A stretch of DNA of 64,000 nucleotides from Streptomyces sp. NBC_00569 (GCF_036345255.1 NZ_CP107783.1:682001-746000), one strand, 5' to 3'; numbered from the stretch's first letter, positions 23,452-33,089 are shown. Numbers and translations are program-made. The notes: generated from the letters alone by a model not told the origin.

Positions 23452-25064
23452 TGCGCCGCGCTCTCCCCGTGATCGGCCTCGTCCTGACGCTCGCCGCCTG
23501 CACCTCCGGAGCTCAACAACCGCAGCAGGACGCCGCCCCGGCGAAGCTCGACCTCAAGACCACCACCCCCGCCGCCGCCAAGGGGCTCGGCAAGGTGACG
23601 TGGAACCTCCCCTACGAGCCGCAGACCCTGGACCCGATCCGCTCTTTCAACTACGCGGAGAACACCGCGCTCGCCAACATGTGCGAGAGCCTGCTGCGGC
23701 TGACCCCGGACTTCAAGATCAAGCCGGGTCTGGCCGTCAAGGCCGCCAACCCGACCCCCACCACCTGGGTGTACACGATCCGCAAGGGCGTGACGTTCTG
23801 GAACGCCGATCCGCTGACCGCCGACGACGTCGCGGCGAGCCTGCGCCGGCACCTCGACCCGAAGCTCGGCACCTGGTGGGGCGACTACTTCAACACCGTC
23901 AAGTCGGTGCGTGCCACCGGCTCCATGCAGGTCACGGTGACCCTCAAGCAGCCTGACGCCCTGTTCAACCAGGCGATGGCCACCGGCGCCGGCGCCGTCG
24001 TGCAGAAGAAGTTCCTCGACCAGGCCGGCAAGTCGCTCGGCTCGCCGTCCAGCGGCGTGATGTGCACCGGGCCGTTCGAGTTCCATGACTGGAAGTCGGG
24101 CGACTCGATGACGCTCACCCGCAACGACCACTACTGGGACAAGGCGCTCAGGGCCAAGTCCGAGTCCCTGGTCCTGCGGTTCATCGCCGACGAGACGACC
24201 GCCGTCAACGCCCTGCGCTCCGGCGAGGTCGACGGGCAGTACTTCTATCTGCCGCCGGCGGGACTCGGTCAGCTCCAGAAGTCCACCACCGGCTCGGTGA
24301 CCCTGGGCCGTTCCCTCACCTTCTGGGCGCTGCTGGGCTCGGCGAAGTCGGGCCCCTACGCCGACCCGAGGGTGCGCCAGGCCCTGTCGCTCGCGCTGGA
24401 CCGCGCGGCGATCTCCAAGGTCGTCTTCCAGGGCACGGCCTCCCCCCAGCGAGCGCTGACGGGGAGCGACTACTGGGGCTACGAGCGCAAGACGTACCAG
24501 AAGGCGTACGAGGCCCTGCCGCCCGAGACCACCGATCTCGCGAAGGCCAAGGAGCTTCTCGTCCAGGCCGGCTCGCCCACGAAGCCCATCGTGATCGGTG
24601 TCCAGGGCAGTTCGGCCGTGCACGAGCAGACAGCCAACCTGCTGAAGGCCACCGGCGAAGCGCTCGGCCTCGACATCGAGATCAGGGTCGTCCCGGTCGA
24701 GCAGTACGGCAACCTCTACAGCGATCCCAAGGCCCGCAAGGGCATCGACGCCTTCCTCAGCACCTGGTACGGCAACGTGCCCGATCCACTGGACATCTAC
24801 ACCGTGTTCCGCAAGGGCGGGCGGACGAACTTCAGCGACTACAAGGCAGTTGACGGCGCCATCGCCAAGGCGCGGGCCGAGGGCGATCCGGCGGCGCGGG
24901 CGTCGCTCGTCACCGGGATCCAGGAGAAGGTGACCCGCGACGTGGTGTGGATGCCGCTGAACAACCTCCCCGTGATCCTCTACATGAACAAGCGGGTCAC
25001 CGGCGCCGTGCCGTCCTTCCCCTACCTGTACTACCCGTGGGCCGCAGGGCTGGGGGCCAGATGA
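23448..25064 (+). CDS. ABC transporter substrate-binding lipoprotein (SBP_bac_5)
   Basis: A 538-residue extracellular solute-binding protein of the oligopeptide/nickel type. The signal peptide ends in lipobox LAAC (Cys18). YEPQTLDPIRSFNYAENTAL and FYLPPAGLGQLQ-type segments fit family 5 binding proteins, with the usual LTRNDHYWD motif. It is the first transporter gene after the amidohydrolase and overlaps both neighbours by 4 nt. Family 5 proteins bind peptides but also opines, nucleoside-like and other small compounds, so the substrate is open. Confidence 0.92.
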   Translation: MMRRALPVIGLVLTLAACTSGAQQPQQDAAPAKLDLKTTTPAAAKGLGKVTWNLPYEPQTLDPIRSFNYAENTALANMCESLLRLTPDFKIKPGLAVKAANPTPTTWVYTIRKGVTFWNADPLTADDVAASLRRHLDPKLGTWWGDYFNTVKSVRATGSMQVTVTLKQPDALFNQAMATGAGAVVQKKFLDQAGKSLGSPSSGVMCTGPFEFHDWKSGDSMTLTRNDHYWDKALRAKSESLVLRFIADETTAVNALRSGEVDGQYFYLPPAGLGQLQKSTTGSVTLGRSLTFWALLGSAKSGPYADPRVRQALSLALDRAAISKVVFQGTASPQRALTGSDYWGYERKTYQKAYEALPPETTDLAKAKELLVQAGSPTKPIVIGVQGSSAVHEQTANLLKATGEALGLDIEIRVVPVEQYGNLYSDPKARKGIDAFLSTWYGNVPDPLDIYTVFRKGGRTNFSDYKAVDGAIAKARAEGDPAARASLVTGIQEKVTRDVVWMPLNNLPVILYMNKRVTGAVPSFPYLYYPWAAGLGAR

Positions 25065-25993
25065 CCACCTACCTGCTACGGAAGTTGATCGCGCTGGCCG
25101 TGGTCCTGGTCGTCGCCTCGTTCCTCGTCTACGGACTGCTCTACCTCGTACCCGGTGGACCGATGGCGTTCCTGCTCGGCAACCGCAGCGGCACGCCCGA
25201 GCAGATCGCAGCCATCCGGGCCCAGTACCGGCTCGACGACCCCTTCCTGGTCCGCTACGCGGCGTGGCTCGGTGACGCCGTGCGCGGCGACTTCGGCAGC
25301 TCCCTCGTGTACCGGCAGCACGTCTCGGGCCTGATGGCCGCCCGCGCGGCGACCACCACGTTCCTGGTCGGCTACTCCACCGTCCTGATCGTCGTGGTCG
25401 GTGTGGCGGGCGGTGTGCTGGCCGGTCTGCGCCGGGGCCGGGTGGACGCCGTCATCAGCGCGGTCTCCTCGGCGTTCCTCGCCACTCCGACGTTCGTGAT
25501 CGGTGTGCTCCTCGTGATCGTGTTCGCCCTGGGCCTGGGCTGGTTCCCGGTGTTCGGGCCGGGGGAAGGCCTGTTCGGCCGGCTGTATCACCTGACGCTC
25601 CCGGCGATCACCCTCAGCCTCGGCAGCGCCGCCTTCCTCGCCCGCATCACCCGCGCCTCGGTCCGCGAGGAGCTGGGGCGGGAGCACGTGGAGACCGCCC
25701 GCAGCCGCGGCATCGCCGAAGCACTCGTCATCCGCCGGCACGTGCTGCGCAACGCGTCGATCCCAGTCATCACCGTCACCGGTCTGACCGTGGCCAGTCT
25801 CATCGCCGGCTCGGTCGTCGTGGAGAACGTGTTCGCCCTCGACGGCCTCGGCTCCCTGTTCGTACGGGCGATCCTGCAGCGCGACTTCGCGGTCGTACAG
25901 GCCGTCGTCCTCGTTCTCGTCGCCGCCTTCGTCCTCATCAACCTCGTGGTGGACCTGTGCTACAAAGCCCTCGACCCGCGGATGTCCCGATGA
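25061..25993 (+). CDS. ABC transporter permease, DppB-like
   Basis: A 310-residue inner-membrane permease: an N-terminal helix (LIALAVVLVVASFLVYGLLY), the family segment YRLDDPFLVRYAAWLGDAVRGDFG, five further helices and the EAA loop ETARSRGIAEALVIRRHVLR. It forms the channel with the next gene product. ATGA overlaps join it to the binding protein and to the second permease. Confidence 0.92.
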   Translation: MTTYLLRKLIALAVVLVVASFLVYGLLYLVPGGPMAFLLGNRSGTPEQIAAIRAQYRLDDPFLVRYAAWLGDAVRGDFGSSLVYRQHVSGLMAARAATTTFLVGYSTVLIVVVGVAGGVLAGLRRGRVDAVISAVSSAFLATPTFVIGVLLVIVFALGLGWFPVFGPGEGLFGRLYHLTLPAITLSLGSAAFLARITRASVREELGREHVETARSRGIAEALVIRRHVLRNASIPVITVTGLTVASLIAGSVVVENVFALDGLGSLFVRAILQRDFAVVQAVVLVLVAAFVLINLVVDLCYKALDPRMSR

Positions 25994-26856
25994 CCGCCGT
26001 GGCCACCCGCGTCCGCGGGACACTCGACAGGTTCAGCCCGTCCCGTGCGGTGCGGACACTGGGCGTGCCCGGCGTCGCCGCGGCGGCACTGCTCGCCGTG
26101 GTACTGACGGTCACGCTGCTCGCGCCCGTCCTCGCTCCCTACGACCCCGACCAGCCGGACCTGTTCAACTCGCTGGGCGGTTCCTCCGCCGCCCATCCCC
26201 TGGGCGGTGACGCCCTCGGCCGGGACGTGCTGTCACGGCTGATGTGGGGCGCCCGCACGACGTTGAGCGGTCCGGTCCTCATCATCTGCCTGTCGACCGT
26301 CGTCGGCACCGCGCTGGCGGTCACCGCGGCGTGGGCGGGCGGCAAGGTGGACGCGGTCGTCTCGCGCCTGCTGGACGTGCTGTTCGCGGTCCCGGGCATC
26401 GTGTTCGCCCTGATCACCGTGGCCGTACTCGGCCCCGGCGTCACCGGCGTCGTCCTCGGCCTCGCCGTCGCCTACACCCCTTACGTGGCGCGGGTGGTGC
26501 GCAGTGCGGCGCTGCGGGAGCGCAACATGCCCTATGTGGCGGCGGCCTGGGTCCAGGGCCGGTCCGCGTTCGCGATCTGCGTACGCCACCTGCTGCCCAA
26601 TCTGCGGCCGATCATCGTCGCCCAGTCGGTGTCCGCCCTGGGCTTCGCGGTCATCGACCTCGCGGCGATCTCCTTCCTGGGGCTCGGTGTGCAGCCGCCG
26701 ACCGCCGACTGGGGGCTCATGGTCAAGAGCGGACTCGACAGCGCGACGCGCGGACAGCCGCTGGAGGCGCTGGGCGCGGGCCTGTTGATCGTGCTGGTGG
26801 TCGCCGCGGTGATCGTGCTCGGCGACCGTCTCGGCAAGGAAGGTGACCAGCGGTGA
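25990..26856 (+). CDS. ABC transporter permease, DppC-like
   Basis: A 288-residue permease: a first helix near residue 22, then HPLGGDALGRDVLSRLMWGA typical of DppC/OppC, a VPGIVFALITVAVLG helix and the EAA loop YVAAAWVQGRSAFAICVRHL. The start is the ATG in the ATGA overlap with the preceding gene. It overlaps the ATPase gene by GTGA. Confidence 0.92.
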   Translation: MTAVATRVRGTLDRFSPSRAVRTLGVPGVAAAALLAVVLTVTLLAPVLAPYDPDQPDLFNSLGGSSAAHPLGGDALGRDVLSRLMWGARTTLSGPVLIICLSTVVGTALAVTAAWAGGKVDAVVSRLLDVLFAVPGIVFALITVAVLGPGVTGVVLGLAVAYTPYVARVVRSAALRERNMPYVAAAWVQGRSAFAICVRHLLPNLRPIIVAQSVSALGFAVIDLAAISFLGLGVQPPTADWGLMVKSGLDSATRGQPLEALGAGLLIVLVVAAVIVLGDRLGKEGDQR

Positions 26857-27911
26857 ATCTCCTGAAGCGCGAGAGGGACCGGCCGGAGAAGAGTCACCCG
26901 GAGAAGGGCCAGGAGGACAAGGCTCTGACCGGGGGCGATCTGCTCGATCTGCGAGGGCTTGGGCTCGCGGTCCCGGCCGGCCGGGACTGGCGGCCGCTCG
27001 TCGAGGAGGTCGACCTCTCGATCGGCCGGGGTGAAGCCGTGGGCCTGGTCGGCGAGTCCGGCTCGGGCAAGTCCATGACGGCCCGGACGATCCTCGGGCT
27101 GACACCGCCGGGAGCGCGCGTCACCGGTGACATCGTCTTCGACGGGATCCGGGTGACCGGCATGGACCGGCGGGCGCTGCGCGGTCTGCGGGCCCGGCGC
27201 ATCGCGATGGTCTTCCAGGATCCGCGGGCGCACATCAATCCGGTGCGCAGCATCGGCGATTTCCTCACCGAAGCCATGATCGCCAACCTGGACGTTCCCG
27301 TCCCGGAGGCGACAGCTCGGGCGGTGCGGCTCATGTCGGACGTCGGCATCGCAGACGGCGAGCGGCGGATGCGCCAGTACCCGCACGAGCTGTCCGGCGG
27401 GCTTCTGCAACGCGTCATGATCGCGTCGGTCCTCGCCGTCGAGCCCGATCTGGTGCTGGCGGACGAGCCGACCACCGCTCTGGACGTGACCACGCAGTCC
27501 GAGGTCATGGCCATCCTCGACGAGCTGCGGCGGGAGCGCGGCATGGCCATGCTGCTGATCACCCATGACCTGGAGCTGGCGGCGGCCACCTGCGACCGGC
27601 TGGCCGTCATGTACGCGGGCCGGATCGTGGAGACCCAGGCCGCCGGCGCGCTGACGGCGACGCCGCGGCACCCGTACACCTCCGGGCTGATGCTCTCGCG
27701 GCCGAGCATCGACGAGGTCGTCCACCGGCTGCCGGTCATCCCCGGCAGGCCGCTTGCCGCGTTCGAGGCGGACGACGGCTGCGCGTTCGCGCCGCGCTGC
27801 GCGCATGCGCGGCCGTACTGTGCGGACGGGCGCCCGGCCGTGGTGGAACTGGAGGGGGCGCGCGTGGCGTGCACGCGGGCCGGCGAACTCACCTTGCAGG
27901 GAGAGTCATGA
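26853..27911 (+). CDS. ABC transporter ATPase, DppD-like
   Basis: A 352-residue ATPase: Walker A GESGSGKS near residue 68, signature LSGGLLQRVMIASVLAVEPD, Walker B LVLADEPTTALD, and a C-terminal oligopeptide-transporter extension with CAFAPRCAHARPYC cysteines, which in this family can bind an Fe-S cluster. The first 28 residues are unusually charged. A GTG start overlaps the permease stop. Confidence 0.92.
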   Translation: MNLLKRERDRPEKSHPEKGQEDKALTGGDLLDLRGLGLAVPAGRDWRPLVEEVDLSIGRGEAVGLVGESGSGKSMTARTILGLTPPGARVTGDIVFDGIRVTGMDRRALRGLRARRIAMVFQDPRAHINPVRSIGDFLTEAMIANLDVPVPEATARAVRLMSDVGIADGERRMRQYPHELSGGLLQRVMIASVLAVEPDLVLADEPTTALDVTTQSEVMAILDELRRERGMAMLLITHDLELAAATCDRLAVMYAGRIVETQAAGALTATPRHPYTSGLMLSRPSIDEVVHRLPVIPGRPLAAFEADDGCAFAPRCAHARPYCADGRPAVVELEGARVACTRAGELTLQGES

Positions 27912-28699
27912 GCGACTACGTGATCGAGGCGGCCGGTCTGCGCAAGGAGTTCGGGCAGGCGGTCGCCGTCGACGACGTCTCCTTCACGCTCTCGCGCGGC
28001 CAGTCGCTGGCAGTGGTCGGCGAGTCCGGCTCCGGCAAGACGACGGTCGCGCGGATGCTGGTCGGCCTGGAGACCCCCTCCGGCGGATCGATCAGCGTGT
28101 GCGGCCGGCCGCGTCGCGGCGGGCGGGTGTCGTCGGCGGAACGCCGCAGGCGCGCCCGGGAGATCCAGATCGTGTTCCAGGACCCCTACTCGTCACTCGA
28201 CAAGCTCCAGCGGATCGGCGACGTCGTGGAGACCAGCCTCGCCCTTCATTTCCCGCTGACTCCCGCCGAACGGCGCAGGCGGGCCCTGGAGTTGCTCGAA
28301 GCGGTCGGACTGGCCGAGCGGCATGCGGCCATGCTCCCCCGCCAGCTGTCCGGCGGGCAGCGGCAGCGCGTCGCCATCGCCCGCGCCATCGCCGTCGAAC
28401 CGGAGGTGCTCGTACTGGACGAGGCGGTGGCCGCGCTCGACGTGTCCATCCAGGCGCAGATCCTCAATCTGCTCGCCGACATCCGCGAACGCAGCGGCAT
28501 CAGCTACGTGTTCATCTCGCACGACCTCGCCGTGGTCCACCAGATCAGCGACTTCGCGGTCGTGATGTCCGGCGGCCGGATCGTCGAGCGCGGGGACACC
28601 CGCGACCTGCTGCGCGACCCCCAGGAGGAGTACACCCGGGCACTGCGCGCGGCGGTCCCGCGCCCGGGCTGGAAGCCGGCTCGGAGGCAACCGGCCTGA
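27908..28699 (+). CDS. ABC transporter ATPase, DppF-like
   Basis: A 263-residue ATPase: Walker A GESGSGKTT, signature LSGGQRQRVAIARAIAVEPE, Walker B VLVLDEAVAALD (Ala-Val in place of the common Pro-Thr), and the switch histidine in YVFISHDLAVV. It pairs with the preceding ATPase. It ends the six-gene operon and a strong hairpin follows its stop. Confidence 0.92.
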   Translation: MSDYVIEAAGLRKEFGQAVAVDDVSFTLSRGQSLAVVGESGSGKTTVARMLVGLETPSGGSISVCGRPRRGGRVSSAERRRRAREIQIVFQDPYSSLDKLQRIGDVVETSLALHFPLTPAERRRRALELLEAVGLAERHAAMLPRQLSGGQRQRVAIARAIAVEPEVLVLDEAVAALDVSIQAQILNLLADIRERSGISYVFISHDLAVVHQISDFAVVMSGGRIVERGDTRDLLRDPQEEYTRALRAAVPRPGWKPARRQPA

Positions 28700-28708
28700 G
28701 CGTCGTGA

Positions 28709-28754
28709 GGGGGAGGGGCGGCCGGACGTCGCCGACACAGGCCGCCGCTCCCCC
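28709..28754. terminator. Bidirectional terminator hairpin
   Basis: A 15-nt arm (28709-28723) pairs with 28740-28754 with one mismatch around a 16-nt loop. It lies between the ends of the convergent ABC transporter operon and adenine deaminase gene. Confidence 0.8.
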
Positions 28755-28762
28755 GGTCCCCT

Positions 28763-30472
28763 TCAGGAACCGACCGTCGCCCCCACCGGCGCGCGCCGCA
28801 CGACGTCCACCAGTGACCGGTCAGTGATCTTCAGCGCGGGGGACACGGCGAGCGTGAGCGTGGACACGCTCATGAACGGGTTGAGGTGTTCCCAACCCCA
28901 CGTCTCCAGGGCGGCCCGCACGGCGCCCGCCTCCTCGGCGACCCGCGCGGCCGGCCGGGCCGACAGCACGCCGCCCACCGGCAGCGGCATCCGCGCCGCC
29001 ACGTTCTCGCCGGCGGCGCCCCGGACGACGGCCACGCCGCCTCCGTCGGCCACAACGGTCGCCGACGCCGCGGCCATCGCCGCACGGGACGTACCGATCG
29101 TCACCAGGTTGTGGCTGTCGTGGGCGTACGTGGTGGCCACGGCGCCCTCGGCCAGGTCCCGGCCGAGCAGCGGCGCGAAGACGACTCCGTCACGGCCGTG
29201 GCGATTGCGGACGCGGACCAGTACGGTCCTGCCCTCCCACGCCACTTCGCCGCCGGACACGGGGAGTTCGATCTCGGCTGCCTCGGTGTAGGTGTCCCGC
29301 GGGTTCACGCGCATGGCCCGGAACCGGTGCGTCCCGTCGGGCAGGTCGACGCGCCAGCGGAACCCGTCCTCATCCTGCGCCTCCACGTCGACCCGGCCCC
29401 CCAGGGCGCCGGCCTCCCCGGACCGTGCCTCGTAGACCGCGGTTCCGTCCCTGCCCACGACCTGGCCGCCGGCCAGCACGACGGCCGGGTCGAACGCGGC
29501 GAGTTCGCCGCGCAGGAGGACCAGGTCGGCGCGCTTGCCCGGCGAGACGACGCCCCGGTCGTACAGCCGCAACCGCTGGGCCGGGGTCCAGGTCAGCGCG
29601 CGCAGGACGACGTGCGGCGGGAAGCCGGCCGCGACCGCCACGCGGGCGATGTGGTCGAGGTGTCCCTCGGTGACGATGTGGTCGGCCGCCAGGTCGTCGG
29701 TCACGAGACACAGCGGCGGCAGCTGGGGCAGCGCGAGCAGTGCCTTCGCGACGTCCTCGTCGAGGCACTTCTCCTGGAGCATCATCGTCATGCCCAGACG
29801 GGCCTTCTCCAGGACCACTTCGGTGCGGTTCTTGGTGTGGTCGGAGTCCACGCCCGTGGCCAGGTAGGCGCTGAGTTCGGCGCCGCTGAGGTTGGGGCAG
29901 TGGCCGTCCAGGATCGTTCCCCGGTCCCGGGCGGCGGCGGTGACCGCGGCCATCCGCGGATCACCGGCCACGACCGCCCGGTAGTCCATGACCTCGCCCA
30001 GCGCCACCACGCCCGGCCAGCGCAGCATCTCCGCGATGTCGTCGGCGGACAGCGCAGCACCGGCATGCTCAAGGCCTTCCAGCGCGGGTACGCACGAGGG
30101 CACGCCCCACAGCTGGGTCTGCGGCGTCCGGTCTCCGGCGTCGATCATCCACCGCATGGCGTCCCGGCCCGCGACGTTGACGATCTCGTGCGGGTCGGCG
30201 AGGACGGTGGTGGTGCCTCGGGCCAGCGTCACGGCGGCGAACTGCTGCGGTGTGAGGAAGGCGCTCTCGATGTGCATGTGGGCGTCCACGAAACCGGGGA
30301 CGATCCGCATGCCGGTGGCGTCGATCTCCTCGCGCGCCTCGGCGGGCGTGCCCGGCGGCAGCACGGCGCTGATCTCGCTCCCCCGGACCAGTACGTCCGC
30401 GGGGAACTCCTCGCCGGTGAAGGTGGACACCACGCTCCCGCCGAAGATCCGGAGGTCGTGCTGTTCACTCAT
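28763..30472 (-). CDS. ade: Adenine deaminase (amidohydrolase type)
   Basis: A 569-residue adenine deaminase: metal motif VDAHMHIESAFLTP near residue 68, the LADPHEIVNVAGRDAM block, the LTDD...EGHLDHIAR block, and the C-terminal adenine-deaminase domain ending HLNPFMSVSTLTLAVSPALK. It converts adenine to hypoxanthine and ammonia. ATG 30472 has AAGGAG upstream. It lies 29 nt downstream of the NCS2 permease gene, so uptake and deamination are one operon. Control by the LacI protein encoded divergently is likely. Confidence 0.93.
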   Translation of the reverse strand: MSEQHDLRIFGGSVVSTFTGEEFPADVLVRGSEISAVLPPGTPAEAREEIDATGMRIVPGFVDAHMHIESAFLTPQQFAAVTLARGTTTVLADPHEIVNVAGRDAMRWMIDAGDRTPQTQLWGVPSCVPALEGLEHAGAALSADDIAEMLRWPGVVALGEVMDYRAVVAGDPRMAAVTAAARDRGTILDGHCPNLSGAELSAYLATGVDSDHTKNRTEVVLEKARLGMTMMLQEKCLDEDVAKALLALPQLPPLCLVTDDLAADHIVTEGHLDHIARVAVAAGFPPHVVLRALTWTPAQRLRLYDRGVVSPGKRADLVLLRGELAAFDPAVVLAGGQVVGRDGTAVYEARSGEAGALGGRVDVEAQDEDGFRWRVDLPDGTHRFRAMRVNPRDTYTEAAEIELPVSGGEVAWEGRTVLVRVRNRHGRDGVVFAPLLGRDLAEGAVATTYAHDSHNLVTIGTSRAAMAAASATVVADGGGVAVVRGAAGENVAARMPLPVGGVLSARPAARVAEEAGAVRAALETWGWEHLNPFMSVSTLTLAVSPALKITDRSLVDVVRRAPVGATVGS

Positions 30473-30501
30473 GTCGTCGTGCTCCTTCGTGGACGGTGCC
30501 G

Positions 30502-31866
30502 TCACGGGACGAGGGTGTAGAAGTAGTAGCCGAGCGGGATCATCACGATCCACAGCGGCCAGGCCACCTCGCGGATCCGTCCGCTGACAGTCTTGACCAG
30601 GACGTGCGCGGCCAGGCCCGTCGCGATGCCGGTGCCGAAGTTGCCGAAGAACAAGGTGGTCGCGACGGTCAGCGCCGCGGGAACGGCGTGCGTCGGGTCC
30701 TTGAAGTCGACGTTCTTGAGCGCGCCGAGCATGTTCAGCCCGATGTACATGAGGACGGGCGCCGTGGCCGCGGACGGGATCAGCGTCGCGAACGGGGTGA
30801 CCAGCAGCAGGAGGCCGAAGCCGCACGCCGCCCACACCGACGCGAGGCCGGTCCTGCCTCCCGAGTCGGCGCCGGCCGACGATTCCAGGTAGGCCGTCAT
30901 CGAGGGCGCGCCGACGGCGGCCCCGCCCATCACGGAGACGGAGTCGACGAGGAACGGTCGGCGGGAGCCGGGAATGTTGCCGTCCTTGTCGAGGAGCCCG
31001 GCCCGTCCGGCCACGGCCAGCAGCGTCCCGGTCATGGAGAAGAACTCCGACACGAAGAAGGCGAAGATGTACGGGAAGTACTCGGGCTTGAGGGCTCCGA
31101 GGATGTCGATGTGGAAGACCAGCGGGCCGGGCGAGTCCGGCGCCGAGAAGAGGCTGCCGGGGACCTCGGTCACGCCCAGCGGGATGCCGGCGACCGTCAC
31201 CGCCGCGATGGTGATGAGGAACGCGCCGGGCACCTTGCGCGACGCGAGCGCGGTGAGCAGCAGCAGCCCGGCCAGGGCCAGTAGCCCCGCGGGCTTGGAC
31301 AGGTCACCGACGGCGAGGGCCGCCTTGTCGGCGTTGCCGACGACGAGGTCCGCGTCCCGGAATCCGATGAGGGCGATGTAGAGGCCGAGGCCGCCGCTGA
31401 CGGCGTACTTGAGGTGCATCGGCATCAGACGCGTGACGAGGTCGCGGATGCCGAGGAGGGTGAGCACCAGGAAGGCCGCACCGGACCAGAACACCATGCC
31501 GAGCGCCGTGTCCCAGGGGACGTGGTCCTGGCCGACGATGGTGAAGGCGACGAGCGCCACTCCGCCGAGGCCTGGGGCGACGACGAAGGGCAGGTTGGCT
31601 ATCAGGCCCATCGCCAGGGTGGCCAGGGCTATCGCGATGATGACGGCGGTGGTGGCGGCGCCGTGCGGCACACCGGCGCCGGCCAGCTGGCCGGGCACGA
31701 CGACCACGGCGTAGGCGGCGGCCATGAACATCGAGGCGCCCGCCACGAGTTCGGTGCGGTGGGTGCTGCCGCGGCCGCGAACGCTGAAGAGCCGTTCGAC
31801 GCGCGAGACGGGTGGCTCGGTCGTGACGGCGGTCTGCTCGCCGGTGGTCGGAGCGGTGGGTGGCAT
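30502..31866 (-). CDS. NCS2-family purine permease (AzgA-like)
   Basis: A 454-residue nucleobase permease of the AzgA/guanine-hypoxanthine branch of NCS2. GRGSTHRTELVAGASMFMAA is at the N-terminus, a central FVSEFFSMTGTLLAVAGRAG carries the D/E-F-F-D/S-type motif, and SSAGADSGGRTGLASVWAAC follows. About 13 hydrophobic segments are seen. It probably imports adenine or hypoxanthine for the following adenine deaminase. The start at 31866 has GAGG upstream. Three overlapping LacI operators lie about 100 bp upstream. Confidence 0.9.
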   Translation of the reverse strand: MPPTAPTTGEQTAVTTEPPVSRVERLFSVRGRGSTHRTELVAGASMFMAAAYAVVVVPGQLAGAGVPHGAATTAVIIAIALATLAMGLIANLPFVVAPGLGGVALVAFTIVGQDHVPWDTALGMVFWSGAAFLVLTLLGIRDLVTRLMPMHLKYAVSGGLGLYIALIGFRDADLVVGNADKAALAVGDLSKPAGLLALAGLLLLTALASRKVPGAFLITIAAVTVAGIPLGVTEVPGSLFSAPDSPGPLVFHIDILGALKPEYFPYIFAFFVSEFFSMTGTLLAVAGRAGLLDKDGNIPGSRRPFLVDSVSVMGGAAVGAPSMTAYLESSAGADSGGRTGLASVWAACGFGLLLLVTPFATLIPSAATAPVLMYIGLNMLGALKNVDFKDPTHAVPAALTVATTLFFGNFGTGIATGLAAHVLVKTVSGRIREVAWPLWIVMIPLGYYFYTLVP

Positions 31867-31968
31867 ACGAAACCTCGGCGGGGATGAGGGTCGGGCAGGA
31901 CGGCCTGCGGCGGCGTCGGCGCGGGGAGGGCTCGCGGGAGGTGGGGGCACCCGGCTTGGGCCAGGTCT

Positions 31969-32010
31969 CTGCAACCGGGTTCTGTAACCGGTTGCAGAGA
32001 CCGGTTGCAG
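31969..32010. promoter_or_regulatory. Three overlapping LacI-type operators
   Basis: The consensus is CTGCAACCGGTTGCAG. Copies lie at 31969-31984, 31982-31997 and 31995-32010, each 16 bp and starting exactly 13 bp apart, so neighbours share the CTG/CAG ends. A central CCGG or CCGGG step is typical of LacI-family sites. They lie between divergent permease and lacI-type genes. Confidence 0.85.
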
Positions 32011-32089
32011 GTATGATGACATGCCGTAAAGCGAATGTGAACACAGGGCCCCGCGCACACCCGGCGGGCACGTCAGACAGGGGGCGGCG

Positions 32090-33076
32090 ATGGCGACGCT
32101 GATGGATGTGGCGCGCGCGGCGGGGGTGTCCAAGGCCACGGCCTCAAGGGCCCTGCAGCGCCCCGAGCTGGTCGCGGAACCCACGCGCCTGCGCGTGCTG
32201 GACGCCGCGCAGCGCCTCGGCTTCCACCCGAACGCCGCCGCCCGCGCGCTGACCACCGGGCGGACGGGACTGGTCGGCCTGGTCGTGCCGACACTCTCCA
32301 ACCCGTTCTTCGCGCCGCTCGTGATGGGCGCCCAGCAGACCGCCGAGAAGACCGACCATCACCTCCTGATCGCCGTCTCGGAGTACGACCCCACGCGAGA
32401 GGCCGAGCTCGCCGACCGCCTCGCGGAGCAGGCCGACGGGCTGATCATGGTCACGCCGGTGGGCACCGACGCCGCGCTGCGGGAACGCTCGCGACGCTTC
32501 CCCCTGGTGCTGGTCGACCGCCAGGTGGGCCGGCTGCCCGCAGTCGTCGCCGACACGGCGACGGGTCTGGCCCAGCTCATGGACCACCTCCTCGACCAGG
32601 GACACCGGGACATCGCCTACGTCTCCGGCCCCGCCGGTTCCTGGGCCGACGGGCAGCGGTCCGCGATCCTGACGCAGCGCGCGGAGCAGGCGAAGGCCCG
32701 GCTGCATGTCTTGGGCCCCCTGCCCCCCACGTTCGACGCGGGGACAGAGGCCGCCCGCGCCCTTCCCCGCGACGCCACGGCCGTGCTCGCCTACAACAGC
32801 TATCTGACGCTCGGCCTGCTGCACGGACTCGCGGCGGCGAATCGCCGGGTGCCCGAGGACGTCAGCCTGGCCGCGGCCGACGACCTGAGCAGCCTCAGGT
32901 CCACGACACCTCCCGTGACCGCACTCGACGTCCCGGTGGAGGAGGTGGGCGCACTCGCCGTCACGCGCCTCATCGACCTGCTCGCGGGCCACCACGTCAC
33001 GGTCACCTCCCGCCTGCCGGCCCGGCCGGTCCTGCGCGCGTCGACGGCCCCGCCCGCGACGCCGGCACTCCGGTAG
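32090..33076 (+). CDS. LacI-family transcriptional regulator
   Basis: A 328-residue LacI protein: HTH at residues 4-23 (LMDVARAAGVSKATASRALQ), hinge TTGRTGLVGLVVPTLSNPFF, and a periplasmic-binding-like domain with YDPTREAELADRL and a C-terminal DDLSSLRSTTPPVTALDVPV. The effector is probably a purine (hypoxanthine, adenine or guanine), as for PurR-like members, since its divergent neighbours import and deaminate adenine. Autoregulation through the triple operator is likely. Confidence 0.92.
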   Translation: MATLMDVARAAGVSKATASRALQRPELVAEPTRLRVLDAAQRLGFHPNAAARALTTGRTGLVGLVVPTLSNPFFAPLVMGAQQTAEKTDHHLLIAVSEYDPTREAELADRLAEQADGLIMVTPVGTDAALRERSRRFPLVLVDRQVGRLPAVVADTATGLAQLMDHLLDQGHRDIAYVSGPAGSWADGQRSAILTQRAEQAKARLHVLGPLPPTFDAGTEAARALPRDATAVLAYNSYLTLGLLHGLAAANRRVPEDVSLAAADDLSSLRSTTPPVTALDVPVEEVGALAVTRLIDLLAGHHVTVTSRLPARPVLRASTAPPATPALR

Positions 33077-33089
33077 TCCCGGCGCCCCT

